Origin: JAFGAV01 sp041479055
Lineage (GTDB): Bacteria > Acidobacteriota > Aminicenantia > Aminicenantales > JAFGAV01
Assembly: GCA_963702835.1 (NCBI GenBank)
Contig: OY969762.1
Span: forward strand, 2,480,001-2,544,000
Length of the DNA stretch: 64,000 nucleotides
Reading direction: 5' to 3'
Below are positions 42,995-50,569 of the stretch, in pieces. Each line of letters opens with the position of its first letter. Within the stretch, counting starts at the first letter, position 1. The notes under the pieces are model-generated. The model saw only the letters and a program-made list of their open reading frames with translations, did no database searches and was not told the origin of the DNA. A program made the translations under genes and the position numbers.

Positions 42995-43058
42995 GCCTAA
43001 CGCCCGGCATCAGGCACGGCGCGATTTTTGCGCCGACGGCTGGATGCCGTTGTTAGAC
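42995..43058 (-). other. attC6 (cassette 43159-43734)
   Basis: Cores GCCTAAC (42995-43001) and GTTAGAC (43052-43058), with stem GCCCGGCATCAGG...CTGGATGCCGTTG. R'' matches the start GTCTAAC at 43757. About 100 bp without a gene separate it from the coding region. Confidence 0.9.
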
Positions 43059-43158
43059 AGGTCTCGGTTCACCAGAATGATTCGCATGATGCCGTTTTCC
43101 TCTAAGCACGTGGAATGAGAGGCGCGCGCGGCCAGTTTTAGCCGGGAACTGGGCATCA

Positions 43159-43734
43159 TCACCTTATTTGAACAGGACGTAAGACACTCCGAACCACTTT
43201 AAAGATCCCGTCCTTCGGACTCCATCGATACGTCGATATCGTTTCCTTCGAGGGACAACACATCGGATCGCCTTTCATCCATTCCCCGGACGTGAATATC
43301 AACTCAGCATCGGTGATCTTCTGAATCTTCACTCCATAAAGAAAGCTTTTCTGGAAGACGCGGACGACCTTGCCTTTGACACATCGAAATATAAACACGT
43401 GATCCCATGCGCCGCTGCCTGTCAGATGATTGCTGAAGAGTTTTATCAATCGGAGAGCCTGCCCAGGTATTGGACGAATTATCTCATCCTGGACTAGGTT
43501 TATTTCCCAATCTTTCGATTCTCCACCCTCTCCGGCGTCCGAGGAGAAAGCCGTGCCATTCTTTAACTGGACAGCCCCTCCATTGGGCATCTCGATGCGA
43601 AGATTTTTGGAGTCAATCGACACGATTTCATTGCACCGAGTATCTTGCTTGAGCGTTGCGTGCAAGCGAATAGATAAGGCAACGATGCTAATTGCCGTCG
43701 CTACGATAGATATGCATCGGAGAGTGCGAATCAT
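43159..43734 (-). CDS. Secreted or anchored protein of unknown function, cassette-borne
   Basis: The 191-residue protein begins with a hydrophobic stretch (CISIVATAISIVALSIRLHA), a signal peptide or anchor. The rest is beta-rich (RIEMPNGGAVQLKNGTAFSS, WDHVFIFRCVKGKVVRVFQK, KITDAELIFTSGEWMKGDPM), with paired cysteines in DPMCCPSKE. I recognise no family. Secreted proteins of unknown role are common integron cargo. Confidence 0.6.
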   Translation of the reverse strand: MIRTLRCISIVATAISIVALSIRLHATLKQDTRCNEIVSIDSKNLRIEMPNGGAVQLKNGTAFSSDAGEGGESKDWEINLVQDEIIRPIPGQALRLIKLFSNHLTGSGAWDHVFIFRCVKGKVVRVFQKSFLYGVKIQKITDAELIFTSGEWMKGDPMCCPSKETISTYRWSPKDGIFKVVRSVLRPVQIR

Positions 43735-43756
43735 TTGCCTCCGCTTTCCTTGACCT

Positions 43757-43846
43757 GTCTAACGATTGGCATAACCTGCGCGGGCAACCAACAATGCTAA
43801 AACTGCGCCGCGCTTATTCCGCGTCAGGTTGATGATGTTGTTGGGT
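43757..43846 (-). other. attC7 (cassette 43852-44481)
   Basis: Cores GTCTAAC (43757-43763) and GTTGGGT (43840-43846), with ATAACCTGCGCGG...CCGCGTCAGGTTGAT arms. R'' is the exact complement of the cassette start ACCCAAC at attI-B. Confidence 0.88.
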
Positions 43847-43851
43847 GGCTA

Positions 43852-44481
43852 TTATTGCCTTGGGCTACATCTTGTTTCTTGTGTCTTTGTAATCTTGAAA
43901 TTGGATAGGTTAAGTATGACCTTTGTTTCAATTGCGGCTCCTAATCCATGTGACTCCCAGTTCTTGAGCTCCGGACAATTATTATCGGTTGCCTCTCCCG
44001 TTTCCATCCAATAGACAAGCGAATCGTTCTTACTTTCTTCTGGGTCTGACCAAGAGCCCTCATAAACCTTCTTCCGCTTTTTTAAATCCCAGATTATGAG
44101 ACCACTCGGGCCAGGACCAGTCGTGCTATCAAGGATTAGAAGATCATCCTTCAACCCAGCGAAATATTCAGCCCATTCATTCTTAATCTCGAAATCGTTA
44201 TTTCCGAAAATATAATTGCATGACAACTTTTCATCTGGTCTTGATTTGTATTTAATCAAGAAGTCAGTACCCGTTCTCCCTTGAACTTCTTTTGCAATAA
44301 CGAGGTATTTTGGTGATTCATAACAGTTGATCTGGTTCGATTCAGCGGTAACGATTTGCTGGTCTAACAGGCTATCGGCCTTTTTATGTTTTTTTTCTGC
44401 TGCCATTACGTAAATAAGGCAGTTGATAAAAAAAATCACCATAGCAAAACAGAAATAAATGATTTTCGAGTTCTTCTTCAT
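43852..44481 (-). CDS. Secreted protein of unknown function, cassette-borne
   Basis: ATG 44481 gives MKKNSKIIYFCFAMVIFFIN, a basic N-terminus and hydrophobic core of a signal peptide, followed by a 190-residue mature part. The longer frame would pass through attI and is rejected. The rest is mostly beta-rich and acidic (NDFEIKNEWAEYFAGLKDDL, LILDSTTGPGPSGLIIWDLK), with scattered cysteines. No family is recognised. It is the first cassette after attI-B and is clearly AT-richer than the core genome. Confidence 0.6.
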   Translation of the reverse strand: MKKNSKIIYFCFAMVIFFINCLIYVMAAEKKHKKADSLLDQQIVTAESNQINCYESPKYLVIAKEVQGRTGTDFLIKYKSRPDEKLSCNYIFGNNDFEIKNEWAEYFAGLKDDLLILDSTTGPGPSGLIIWDLKKRKKVYEGSWSDPEESKNDSLVYWMETGEATDNNCPELKNWESHGLGAAIETKVILNLSNFKITKTQETRCSPRQ

Positions 44482-44495
44482 AATATCTTTCACCC

Positions 44496-44560
44496 AACAA
44501 TGATTATATTGTTTCTCCATAATACGCTTCCTCGGCAATGTTGCTATATAAGATCCCACA
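44496..44560 (-). other. attI-like site B
   Basis: Plus strand ACCCAACAATGATTATATTG then CCATAATACGC and a diverged TATAAGATCCC. The core ACCCAAC matches attC7 R'' of the first cassette. It lies about 165 bp past the intI remnant stop. Confidence 0.65.
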
Positions 44561-44663
44561 CCTCGTATTGTTGTAAGCACAATGTTTGCAACACTATAAA
44601 ACGCTTCCGACACTCTCTGCAGGATGATGTATGGTTTCTGTATAACACACCTGATGATCTCCT

Positions 44664-45308
44664 TTACAGATCGTCCACAGGGCTCTTGACACCCTTGCCT
44701 CCACGGTTAAGGACATGGGTATATATCATCGTGGTTTTGACATCCTTATGCCCGAGGAGTTCCTGGATCGTACGGATATCATAGCCGCTTTCTATAAGAT
44801 GCGTCGCGAACGAATGCCGGAAGGTATGGCAAGTGGCCCGTTTGGAAAGACCGGCCTTTCTTACCGCGCCGGAGACCGCTTTCTGGATGATGGATTCATG
44901 GACATGGTGCCGCCCTTCCACCCCGGTCTTATAATTCCGCCAACGATTATCCTGCGGGAAAATCCATTGCCAGCGCCACTCTTTCGGAGAGTTCGGATTT
45001 TTCCGGTCGAGGGCATCAAGACACACCCCCAGCCGTCGGCCAAGTCCCGATCGTGAACTGCCTTGACTCTCTTCAGATGGTCTTGAAGCGGGCCCTTGAG
45101 TGATTCTGGCAACATGGTGATCCGGTCCTTCCCCCTTTGCCGTCGCGGAGAGGATGAAACGCTTGATCCAATGACAATAGGTCTGTTCCGTGCGGCGGCT
45201 GTAATGGCGGGTGCGGAGCGCCTCGCGCAGCCGGTCCAGCAGCTTCGGAGCTCGCGTAGAATAGGGAACCCTTTCTTCGGCTGCGGACAGTGCTTCGGAG
45301 AAAATCAA
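44664..45308 (-). pseudogene. intI: intI remnant B: integron integrase with internal deletion and frameshifts
   Basis: The N-terminal 50 residues match remnant A. The C-terminal part has the integron-specific extra region (ALDRKNPNSPKEWRWQWIFP) and tyrosine recombinase boxes: HTFRHSFATHLIESGYDIRT, LLGHKDVKTTMIYTH with the nucleophile Tyr, and GGKGVKSPVDDL. About 130 residues are missing after residue 53, including the first catalytic Arg. The stretch near 45010-45130 reads correctly only in another frame (LPESLKGPLQDHLKRVKAVH). At least two indels plus the deletion make it non-functional. It runs in the same direction as the cassettes. Confidence 0.92.
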
Positions 45309-45467
45309 TTCAACCCCTTTCCATTACGCCAGATACTAAATCGGCCTCGCGGCCATGTCAAGGCTCCTCATCTTCATTTTCCGGTGACCGAGGGTGGGAC
45401 GGATGAGGCCGGAGTCTTCCCTAACGTTCCGCTCCCCGAACGAATCGCGGCTCACGGAGTATCTTCG
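45309..45467 (-). other. Conserved intI leader of module B
   Basis: Non-coding; matches the leader of module A, with a small internal deletion around 45360. Confidence 0.75.
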
Positions 45468-45534
45468 GCCTAACGGAAAAAGTTAACCGGACCAGACGCT
45501 TGCGCCTGGGTCCGGGTTGAACGAGTGGTTAGGC
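45468..45534 (-). other. attC8 (TraB-like cassette 1)
   Basis: Cores GCCTAAC (45468-45474) and GTTAGGC (45528-45534), with a long, nearly perfect stem AACCGGACCAGACGC-TTGC-GCCTGGGTCCGGGTT. R'' matches the start at 46452. Confidence 0.92.
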
Positions 45535-45552
45535 CGGACGGTGATATAACGA

Positions 45553-46404
45553 TTAATTGCTCTTTTTTTGTTCATTAGAAGAAGAGGCTTCAGCGTATTC
45601 CCAATACTCTTTTACTGTAAATGATGGATTCTGCGAGAAATTGAGATTTATCCTTAGGAAATGTCGGTGCTCAAATCCGCAGACAACGAGGATTCGCTTC
45701 CCCTGGAACGCCTGAGTGTAATTTACGATGTTCTTAACCATTGTGTTGTTTCTTTGAAACTCGAAGGAACGAGTAAGGGCATGGAAATCATTGTATATCT
45801 GCAACTCGGGCGTGCGCCGGATGATCTCGGAGTATCCCAAATCCCTGGCGAACCACTTCTCCGCTAGCTCCCTATCACAGTCAAACGAATTAATACGCCG
45901 TGGATTTGCATTGCCGTAGATGTCTCTTTTCTTGAAACATTCATAAATAATCTTAAGGGTCTCTTGCGATTCTGAGTTTAGCTTCCCGTTTTTTGCAAGC
46001 TCTAGAACATGCCCAAAAAACTTATTCTCGAGATTGAACGTTTCGTGTTTTCGATAAAATTCATTCCGACCTTCAATGTCGTATGGCCTGAGTATTACCT
46101 GTTCCGTTTTCATGTACTCACAAACTGCGCTCTCTTCCAGTCCTCCAAAAAGATGCCTAAATTTAAAATCATTTGTAAAGAAAGAAGAGTCAAGTTCGCA
46201 AAGAATGACATCAGGATGAACTGTCTTGAGAATTGTGAGGAGATCAAGGGCAGTATATGCTTTCGTCTCTTTATGAACTGTTCCGACTACGATCACTTCG
46301 GTTAATTTAGAACCTGAATGTAACTGCCCTACCGACATAGACAGTACTGCCAGAAATCCAAAGAATTGCCTGGCGAGTCTATTGCAAAAAGCAAAACAAC
46401 GCAT
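45553..46404 (-). CDS. TraB/ChaN-like secreted protein, cassette-borne (paralogue 1)
   Basis: ATG 46404 gives MRCFAFCNRLARQFFGFLAV, a likely signal peptide; an upstream start would lie in the cassette leader. The mature part has EVIVVGTVHKETKAYTALDL, VHPDVILCELDSSFF and ILVVCGFEHRHFLRINLNF, the spread pattern of TraB/TIKI/erythromycin-esterase-like proteins (a GTxH motif, an ELD motif and a C-terminal H). Members include metalloproteases and heme-binding proteins; the function here is open. A close paralogue lies at 47799-48656. Confidence 0.62.
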   Translation of the reverse strand: MRCFAFCNRLARQFFGFLAVLSMSVGQLHSGSKLTEVIVVGTVHKETKAYTALDLLTILKTVHPDVILCELDSSFFTNDFKFRHLFGGLEESAVCEYMKTEQVILRPYDIEGRNEFYRKHETFNLENKFFGHVLELAKNGKLNSESQETLKIIYECFKKRDIYGNANPRRINSFDCDRELAEKWFARDLGYSEIIRRTPELQIYNDFHALTRSFEFQRNNTMVKNIVNYTQAFQGKRILVVCGFEHRHFLRINLNFSQNPSFTVKEYWEYAEASSSNEQKKSN

Positions 46405-46451
46405 AACCGCACTCCTTTCTGCACCGAACTGAAGCGGTGAGATCCATGGCG

Positions 46452-46546
46452 GCCTAACATTCCGCTTCACCTGCCGCGAGCGTGCAGAGCCTTCGCCCTA
46501 CACGCCCGCAATACGCAAAGCGGTCAGGTGCAAGTGGTTGTTAGCC
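46452..46546 (-). other. attC9 (cassette 46659-46997)
   Basis: Cores GCCTAAC (46452-46458) and GTTAGCC (46540-46546), with arms CCGCTTCACCTG and CAGGTGCAAGTGG. R'' is the exact complement of the start GGCTAAC at attI-C. Confidence 0.9.
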
Positions 46547-46658
46547 CGCTGTTTGCTTTGATTTCTATCTAGGTTAGCGAACACAAGTTAAATGAGCGAA
46601 CATCGTTTAGCATCGCTCTTAAACACAGTTTGGCTGCCAAAGGCGTAGCCGAGGAATG

Positions 46659-46997
46659 TCATGAACGTAACCCAATACTTCGTTTTGCCTGTGCCTTAGC
46701 TTCTGTGCCAGGAGGAGACCATAGGTAAACCACAAATAGGCCATCCGCACATTCAGCCAGTAGACGGAACTCCTCCGATGAAAGATTCTTCAGATTAGTC
46801 TCAACTGTTTCTTGTGGAATACCATGAGATGATGCCCTTTTTAGTATCAAACTTTTGTACTTTTTGACGACATCTTCCTGGTTACTTAAAGACGCTTCTT
46901 TCGCGGGCGTTGGTTTGGTAGACTCTCCACTACTTGAAGCGGGGCTTGGAGAGGCTTTTGGTTGCTTTTTCTTGAACAGATTACGTAGGAAGTCCAT
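46659..46997 (-). CDS. Small soluble protein of unknown function, cassette-borne
   Basis: The 112-residue protein has a Lys/Pro/Ser-rich N-terminus (FLRNLFKKKQPKASPSPASS). A helical part follows (NQEDVVKKYKSLILKRASSH, SSEEFRLLAECADGLFVVYL). The start has AAGGAG at good distance. It is the first cassette after attI-C. No family or motif is recognised. Confidence 0.5.
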   Translation of the reverse strand: MDFLRNLFKKKQPKASPSPASSSGESTKPTPAKEASLSNQEDVVKKYKSLILKRASSHGIPQETVETNLKNLSSEEFRLLAECADGLFVVYLWSPPGTEAKAQAKRSIGLRS

Positions 46998-47066
46998 TTT
47001 ATTTTCTCCTTTTTATGTAATTCTGAAATTGTGCTAACTTCTATCACATATCATGACTTGGCGAGC

Positions 47067-47135
47067 GGGCTAACATTGATTATATTGATCCGCATAATAT
47101 TCCAAAAGCCGCAATGAGTGCCGCAAAAGACGCCT
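47067..47135 (-). other. attI-like site C
   Basis: Nearly identical to site A for over 100 bp (AACATTGATTATATTGATCC, GCATAATATTCC, then GTGCCGCAAAAGACGCC). The core GGCTAAC matches attC9 R''. Confidence 0.7.
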
Positions 47136-47248
47136 GCGAAACGAAAATTGCATCAGTCATAACCATTGATATTTCAGCCTATTGCGCTAAGACGCTATTC
47201 TTATCACGGTGTCTTATACGGATCGACATAAAATCCTCCGCCATGGCC

Positions 47249-47363
47249 TCAGAGTGCGTCGACGGGGATGCGAACTCCAGCCGGTCCCCGGTTGAGGACA
47301 TGCGTGTAGATCATCGTAGTCTTCACATCACTAGGGCTACCGACAGTGCTTCGGAGAAAATCA
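47249..47363 (-). pseudogene. intI: intI remnant C (first 8 and last 28 or so residues)
   Basis: On the minus strand the leader is followed by IFSEALSV, the start of intI. It then jumps directly to DVKTTMIYTHVLNRGPAGVR and IPVDAL with a stop at 47249, the C-terminal end of an integron integrase. The whole middle is deleted. The C-terminal words match IntI better than other tyrosine recombinases. Confidence 0.85.
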
Positions 47364-47560
47364 CTTCAACCCCAATCCTTCACGCCAGATATTAAATCGG
47401 CCTCGCGGCCATGTCAAGCCTCATAGTCGAATACGAAGACCGACTGCGTCATCCTTCAACCCCATCTCCATTTTCAGGTGACCGAGGGCGGGACGGATGA
47501 GGTCGGAGTCTTCCCTAACGTTCCGCCCCCCGAACGAATCGCGGCTCACGGAGATCTTCG
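47364..47560 (-). other. Conserved intI leader of module C
   Basis: Non-coding and closely matching module A over its whole length. From 46998 to 47798 this stretch holds only attI-C, remnant C, this leader and attC10. Confidence 0.75.
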
Positions 47561-47684
47561 GCCTAACGAAAGAAGTTAACCGGCCCGACCGGCGACCGAA
47601 TGATGGACGAAGACGAGAAATCCGAAACGCGAGACGTAGAAGTGGGCCGTGCCGGTTGGGTCCTAGTTGAACGAAGGGTTAGGC
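47561..47684 (-). other. attC10 (TraB-like cassette 2), long form
   Basis: Cores GCCTAAC (47561-47567) and GTTAGGC (47678-47684), with arms GTTAACCGGCCCGACC and GGTTGGGTCCTAGTT around a long 124-bp site. R'' matches the start at 48687. Confidence 0.82.
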
Positions 47685-47798
47685 CCCGACGGGAATCGTG
47701 AACTCCTATGAGCTCGCATGCAGCTTGGATTTAGCGAATAACAAAATTGGACGAACAATGAATCATATGATCATCGATGCGAGAAGATTGATCGAGCA

Positions 47799-48656
47799 TC
47801 AACGTGCCGCTGTGGACTGTTGAGAAAGGGATTCAGGGTATTCCCAATATTCTCTAACTGTGAATGTGAGGGCCTGCGAGAACTTGAGATGTCGCCGTAG
47901 AAAATGCCGGTGCTCAAATCCGCAGACTACGAGAATTCGCTTACCCTGGAATTCTTGAGCGTACTTTTCAATATTCTTTACCATTGTGTTGTTTCTATGA
48001 AGTTCGAATGAACGAAATAGAACCCAGAAATCATTGTCTCCTTGCAACTCGGGCGTGAGCCGGATGATCTCGGAGTATCCAGAATCCATGACAAAACTTT
48101 TCTCGGTTAGCACTCTGTCACAATCAAACGAGTTGATTCGCCGTGGATTCTCAGCGCCAAATGCGTCTCTCTTTTTGAAACATTCGTAAATATTCTTTAG
48201 GATCTCTTGGGATTCTGCGTTGAGCTTCCCCTTCTCCGCAAGCTCTGAAACATGCCCTGAAAACTTAGCCTGAAGATTGAAGACGTCGTGTTTCCGATAA
48301 AATTCATTCCGACCTTCAATATCGTATGGCCTGAGTATTACTTGTTCCGTCTTCATATAATCACAGATTGCGCTGTCTTCAAGCCCTCCGAAATAGCGCC
48401 TAAATTTGAAATCAATTGTAAAGAAAGAGGAGTCATACTCACAAAGAATGACATCAGGATGAACCGTTTTAAGAATTGCAAGAAGCCCGAGGGAAGTATA
48501 GGCTTTCGTCTCTTCATGAACTGTCCCAACCACGATTACTTCTGTCGATTTTGGATCCAAGTGCAACTGAGTTGCCGTCAGAGATAGCGCAACTAGAATT
48601 CCAAAGAAAGGCTTGGCCAGTCTATTGTGAAAAGGAAGAAACGGTAAGTAAATCAT
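47799..48656 (-). CDS. TraB/ChaN-like secreted protein, cassette-borne (paralogue 2)
   Basis: The 285-residue protein closely resembles the 45553-46404 product along its whole length: EVIVVGTVHEETKAYTSLGL, VHPDVILCEYDSSFF (Asp-Ser-Ser kept, Leu to Tyr), and GKRILVVCGFEHRHFLRRHL. It has an N-terminal signal peptide (AKPFFGILVALSLTATQLHL). Both paralogues sit immediately downstream of an intI module and their attCs differ in length. A duplicated block rather than two captures of the same cassette is suggested. Confidence 0.62.
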   Translation of the reverse strand: MIYLPFLPFHNRLAKPFFGILVALSLTATQLHLDPKSTEVIVVGTVHEETKAYTSLGLLAILKTVHPDVILCEYDSSFFTIDFKFRRYFGGLEDSAICDYMKTEQVILRPYDIEGRNEFYRKHDVFNLQAKFSGHVSELAEKGKLNAESQEILKNIYECFKKRDAFGAENPRRINSFDCDRVLTEKSFVMDSGYSEIIRLTPELQGDNDFWVLFRSFELHRNNTMVKNIEKYAQEFQGKRILVVCGFEHRHFLRRHLKFSQALTFTVREYWEYPESLSQQSTAAR

Positions 48657-48686
48657 GAAGGCACTCCTTTGGGAACATTGCGTGCG

Positions 48687-48756
48687 GCCTAACGCCCACG
48701 CTCACCCGCTTTGCGAAGCGCAGCGGAGCAAAGTCGAGTGCAGCGCGTTATTAGGT
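48687..48756 (-). other. attC11 (reductase cassette 1)
   Basis: Cores GCCTAAC (48687-48693) and ATTAGGT (48750-48756). The R'' matches the cassette start ACCTAAC at 49807 except for its first base, so this attC may be weakened. Confidence 0.8.
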
Positions 48757-49731
48757 TTTGCCATTACTTTCTAAAGTTATTACTACTTTTCCTTGGGCGT
48801 GTTTTTCTTCTACATATCGAATAGCTTCAGGAACTTCGCTTAGCGGGTAACAGCGATCTATCAGTGGGACGATCTTACCGGCTTCCAGAAGCTCCCCCAG
48901 GTAAACTAAATCCTTTTGGTTTACTTTCGCTATCCCCATGCTACCCATTTTCTTATCCCCGTTCATTGACATCAATGATCCCAGGAGCATGGCTTGGAAA
49001 ATTTGAGGCATAGTGCCTCCGGCGCAGATATAAATCCCTTGGGGATTCAGTGCACGCTTATAAGCTGAAAGCGAGTGATAACCGTTAACAGCAAAAATCA
49101 GGTCGTAACGCTGCCGGTTTCGGGTGAAATCTTCCTTAGTGTAATCAATGACGTGGTCTGCCCCAATCGAGCGCGCCGTGTCCAGATTCCTCGTGCTGCA
49201 CACCGCGGTCACTTTCGCCCCGAACGATGAGGCAAGCTGTACTGCAAACGTACCCACACCACCCGAGGCGCCTTGGATCAAAACCTCTTGCCCGGGCCGG
49301 ATCCCTCCAGCGTCGCGAAGACCCTGCAGAGCGGTGAGGGCCGCCACAGGCACGGCCGCTGCTTCTTCGAAGGATCTATTGGTCGGCTTCAGTGCTAAAT
49401 AAGCTTCTCTGGCAAGGACATACTCGGCAAAAGCGCCCTTAGCACACCCGAATACCTCATCCCCTGGCCGAAACTGCTTTACGTTTTCGCCTACCGCTTC
49501 GACCCGCCCCGCTACGTCAGATCCGAAGCGCGGGTCTTTTGGTCTTAGAAGCCCTCCGACCATCAGGCGAACCGGGAACGGGTTGGCTCTCATCATGCGG
49601 TAATCAGCCGCGTTTATGGACGCGGCATGCACTTTAATCAGGATTTGATTTTCTTTAGGGGTCGGTTTTTCAACCTCGTTGAGCTGCAGAACATCCGGTG
49701 GTCCATATTTTGTGTGGACAATCGCTTTCAT
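48751..49731 (-). CDS. Zinc-type alcohol dehydrogenase / quinone reductase-like (MDR), cassette-borne 1
   Basis: This 326-residue medium-chain reductase has the catalytic N-terminal domain (MKAIVHTKYGPPDVLQLNEV, GSDVAGRVEAVGENVKQFRP) and the NADPH-binding motif VLIQGASGGVGTFAVQLASS, then GADHVIDYTKEDF. It lacks the structural zinc cysteines of true alcohol dehydrogenases, so quinone- or enone-reducing activity is more likely. It flanks the RelBE-2 cassette together with a related reductase (50570-51571). The ATG at 49731 is preferred over 49737. Confidence 0.88.
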   Translation of the reverse strand: MKAIVHTKYGPPDVLQLNEVEKPTPKENQILIKVHAASINAADYRMMRANPFPVRLMVGGLLRPKDPRFGSDVAGRVEAVGENVKQFRPGDEVFGCAKGAFAEYVLAREAYLALKPTNRSFEEAAAVPVAALTALQGLRDAGGIRPGQEVLIQGASGGVGTFAVQLASSFGAKVTAVCSTRNLDTARSIGADHVIDYTKEDFTRNRQRYDLIFAVNGYHSLSAYKRALNPQGIYICAGGTMPQIFQAMLLGSLMSMNGDKKMGSMGIAKVNQKDLVYLGELLEAGKIVPLIDRCYPLSEVPEAIRYVEEKHAQGKVVITLESNGKT

Positions 49732-49806
49732 TAGCATCCTCCAAGATTACTATGATCTGGCGATCTTGAGTGTGGTTCACCACCACCTATCCTATAGGTT
49801 TGCAAA

Positions 49807-49875
49807 ACCTAACGCCAGGCATAACCGGCGCGGGCCGCGAAGCAGAGCGCGACCAGGTTGATGCCCTGGTTAGAT
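49807..49875 (-). other. attC12 (RelBE cassette, copy 2)
   Basis: Cores ACCTAAC (49807-49813) and GTTAGAT (49869-49875). Almost base-for-base identical to attC1 (one change, GTCC to GACC). R'' matches the start ATCTAAC at 50410. Confidence 0.9.
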
Positions 49876-50130
49876 TTTGCCTTTATAAACATCTCGACGA
49901 TTACCGATTCTGAGAATAAGGATATTTGCGCCCATTAGGGCATAAATGATCCGGTAGTCTCCGATACGATATTTACGAAGACCGGCAAATTGGCCTTTGA
50001 GCACAGGGTTTGACTCAGGTTTCTTTATCAGCTCATGTTCTATTTGGTCGAGGATACGACTGACCTCAGTTTTTGGCAGCTTCTTGAGATCGCGATGTAC
50101 CGATTTCTTGTAGACAATATTATATGCCAA
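49870..50130 (-). CDS. relE: RelE/ParE-family toxin, cassette-borne (copy 2)
   Basis: An 86-residue protein identical to copy 1 except at one position (KKSVHRD against KKSIHRD). The RelE core (YRIGDYRIIYALMG, RIGNRRDVYKGKI) is intact, so it is expected to be active. It overlaps its antitoxin gene by 11 bp. With copy 1 it brackets about 10 kb of array. Two near-identical antitoxins could cross-neutralise, which would let one copy be lost without harm. Confidence 0.92.
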   Translation of the reverse strand: MAYNIVYKKSVHRDLKKLPKTEVSRILDQIEHELIKKPESNPVLKGQFAGLRKYRIGDYRIIYALMGANILILRIGNRRDVYKGKI

Positions 50131-50338
50131 GGGACTTCCTCAGCTCTTTGCCGGAAATGACAGCATCACTCTTGTTGTGGAGCCGGTCGAGTGCAATCTG
50201 AAGATCGGCGAAATCTTTGATGTACGACTCCAGTGCTTTCTGGATGATGAAAGAGCGTGGTCTCTCTATTTCTTTGGCTATCCCGTCAAGTTGCTCAGCG
50301 AGGTCCTTAGGAAGCCGCACAGATATTGCTGTACTCAT
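50120..50338 (-). CDS. relB: RelB-type antitoxin, cassette-borne (copy 2)
   Basis: The 72-residue antitoxin matches copy 1 except for a few residues (FIIQ, YIKD, LHNK). The ribbon-helix-helix N-terminus MSTAISVRLPKDLAEQLDGI is unchanged. It has the same AGGAGG ribosome-binding site and the same AT-rich leader as copy 1. The duplication therefore covers the whole cassette, including attC. Confidence 0.9.
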   Translation of the reverse strand: MSTAISVRLPKDLAEQLDGIAKEIERPRSFIIQKALESYIKDFADLQIALDRLHNKSDAVISGKELRKSLGI

Positions 50339-50409
50339 TATACACCTCCTGTCATTGATGTATTACATTGTATACAGAAGGGCACTCTTTGTCAACTCTT
50401 ATTGTCGAA

Positions 50410-50526
50410 ATCTAACATAGAGTTAAGCCGCCCCGCCGCCTAATCCCAGAAGTGACGGCTTTTACGAAACCTTGGCCCCGCTTTCCGCGCGCAGGTTAAG
50501 GGGTCGGCTTCAACGACTTGTTAGGT
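50410..50526 (-). other. attC13 (reductase cassette 2)
   Basis: Cores ATCTAAC (50410-50416) and GTTAGGT (50520-50526), with arms GAGTTAAGCCG and CGGCTTCAACG. R'' matches the start ACCTAAC at 51677. Confidence 0.85.
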
Positions 50527-50569
50527 TGACGCGATTCACAATTGCGTCAACTCCGATTCAAGCTCCTTG

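Noticed and set aside
44664..45308. Phage integrase or transposon recombinase
   Set aside because: The DALDRKNPNSPKEW region and the GVKSPVDDL end are specific to integron integrases; no phage genes are near.
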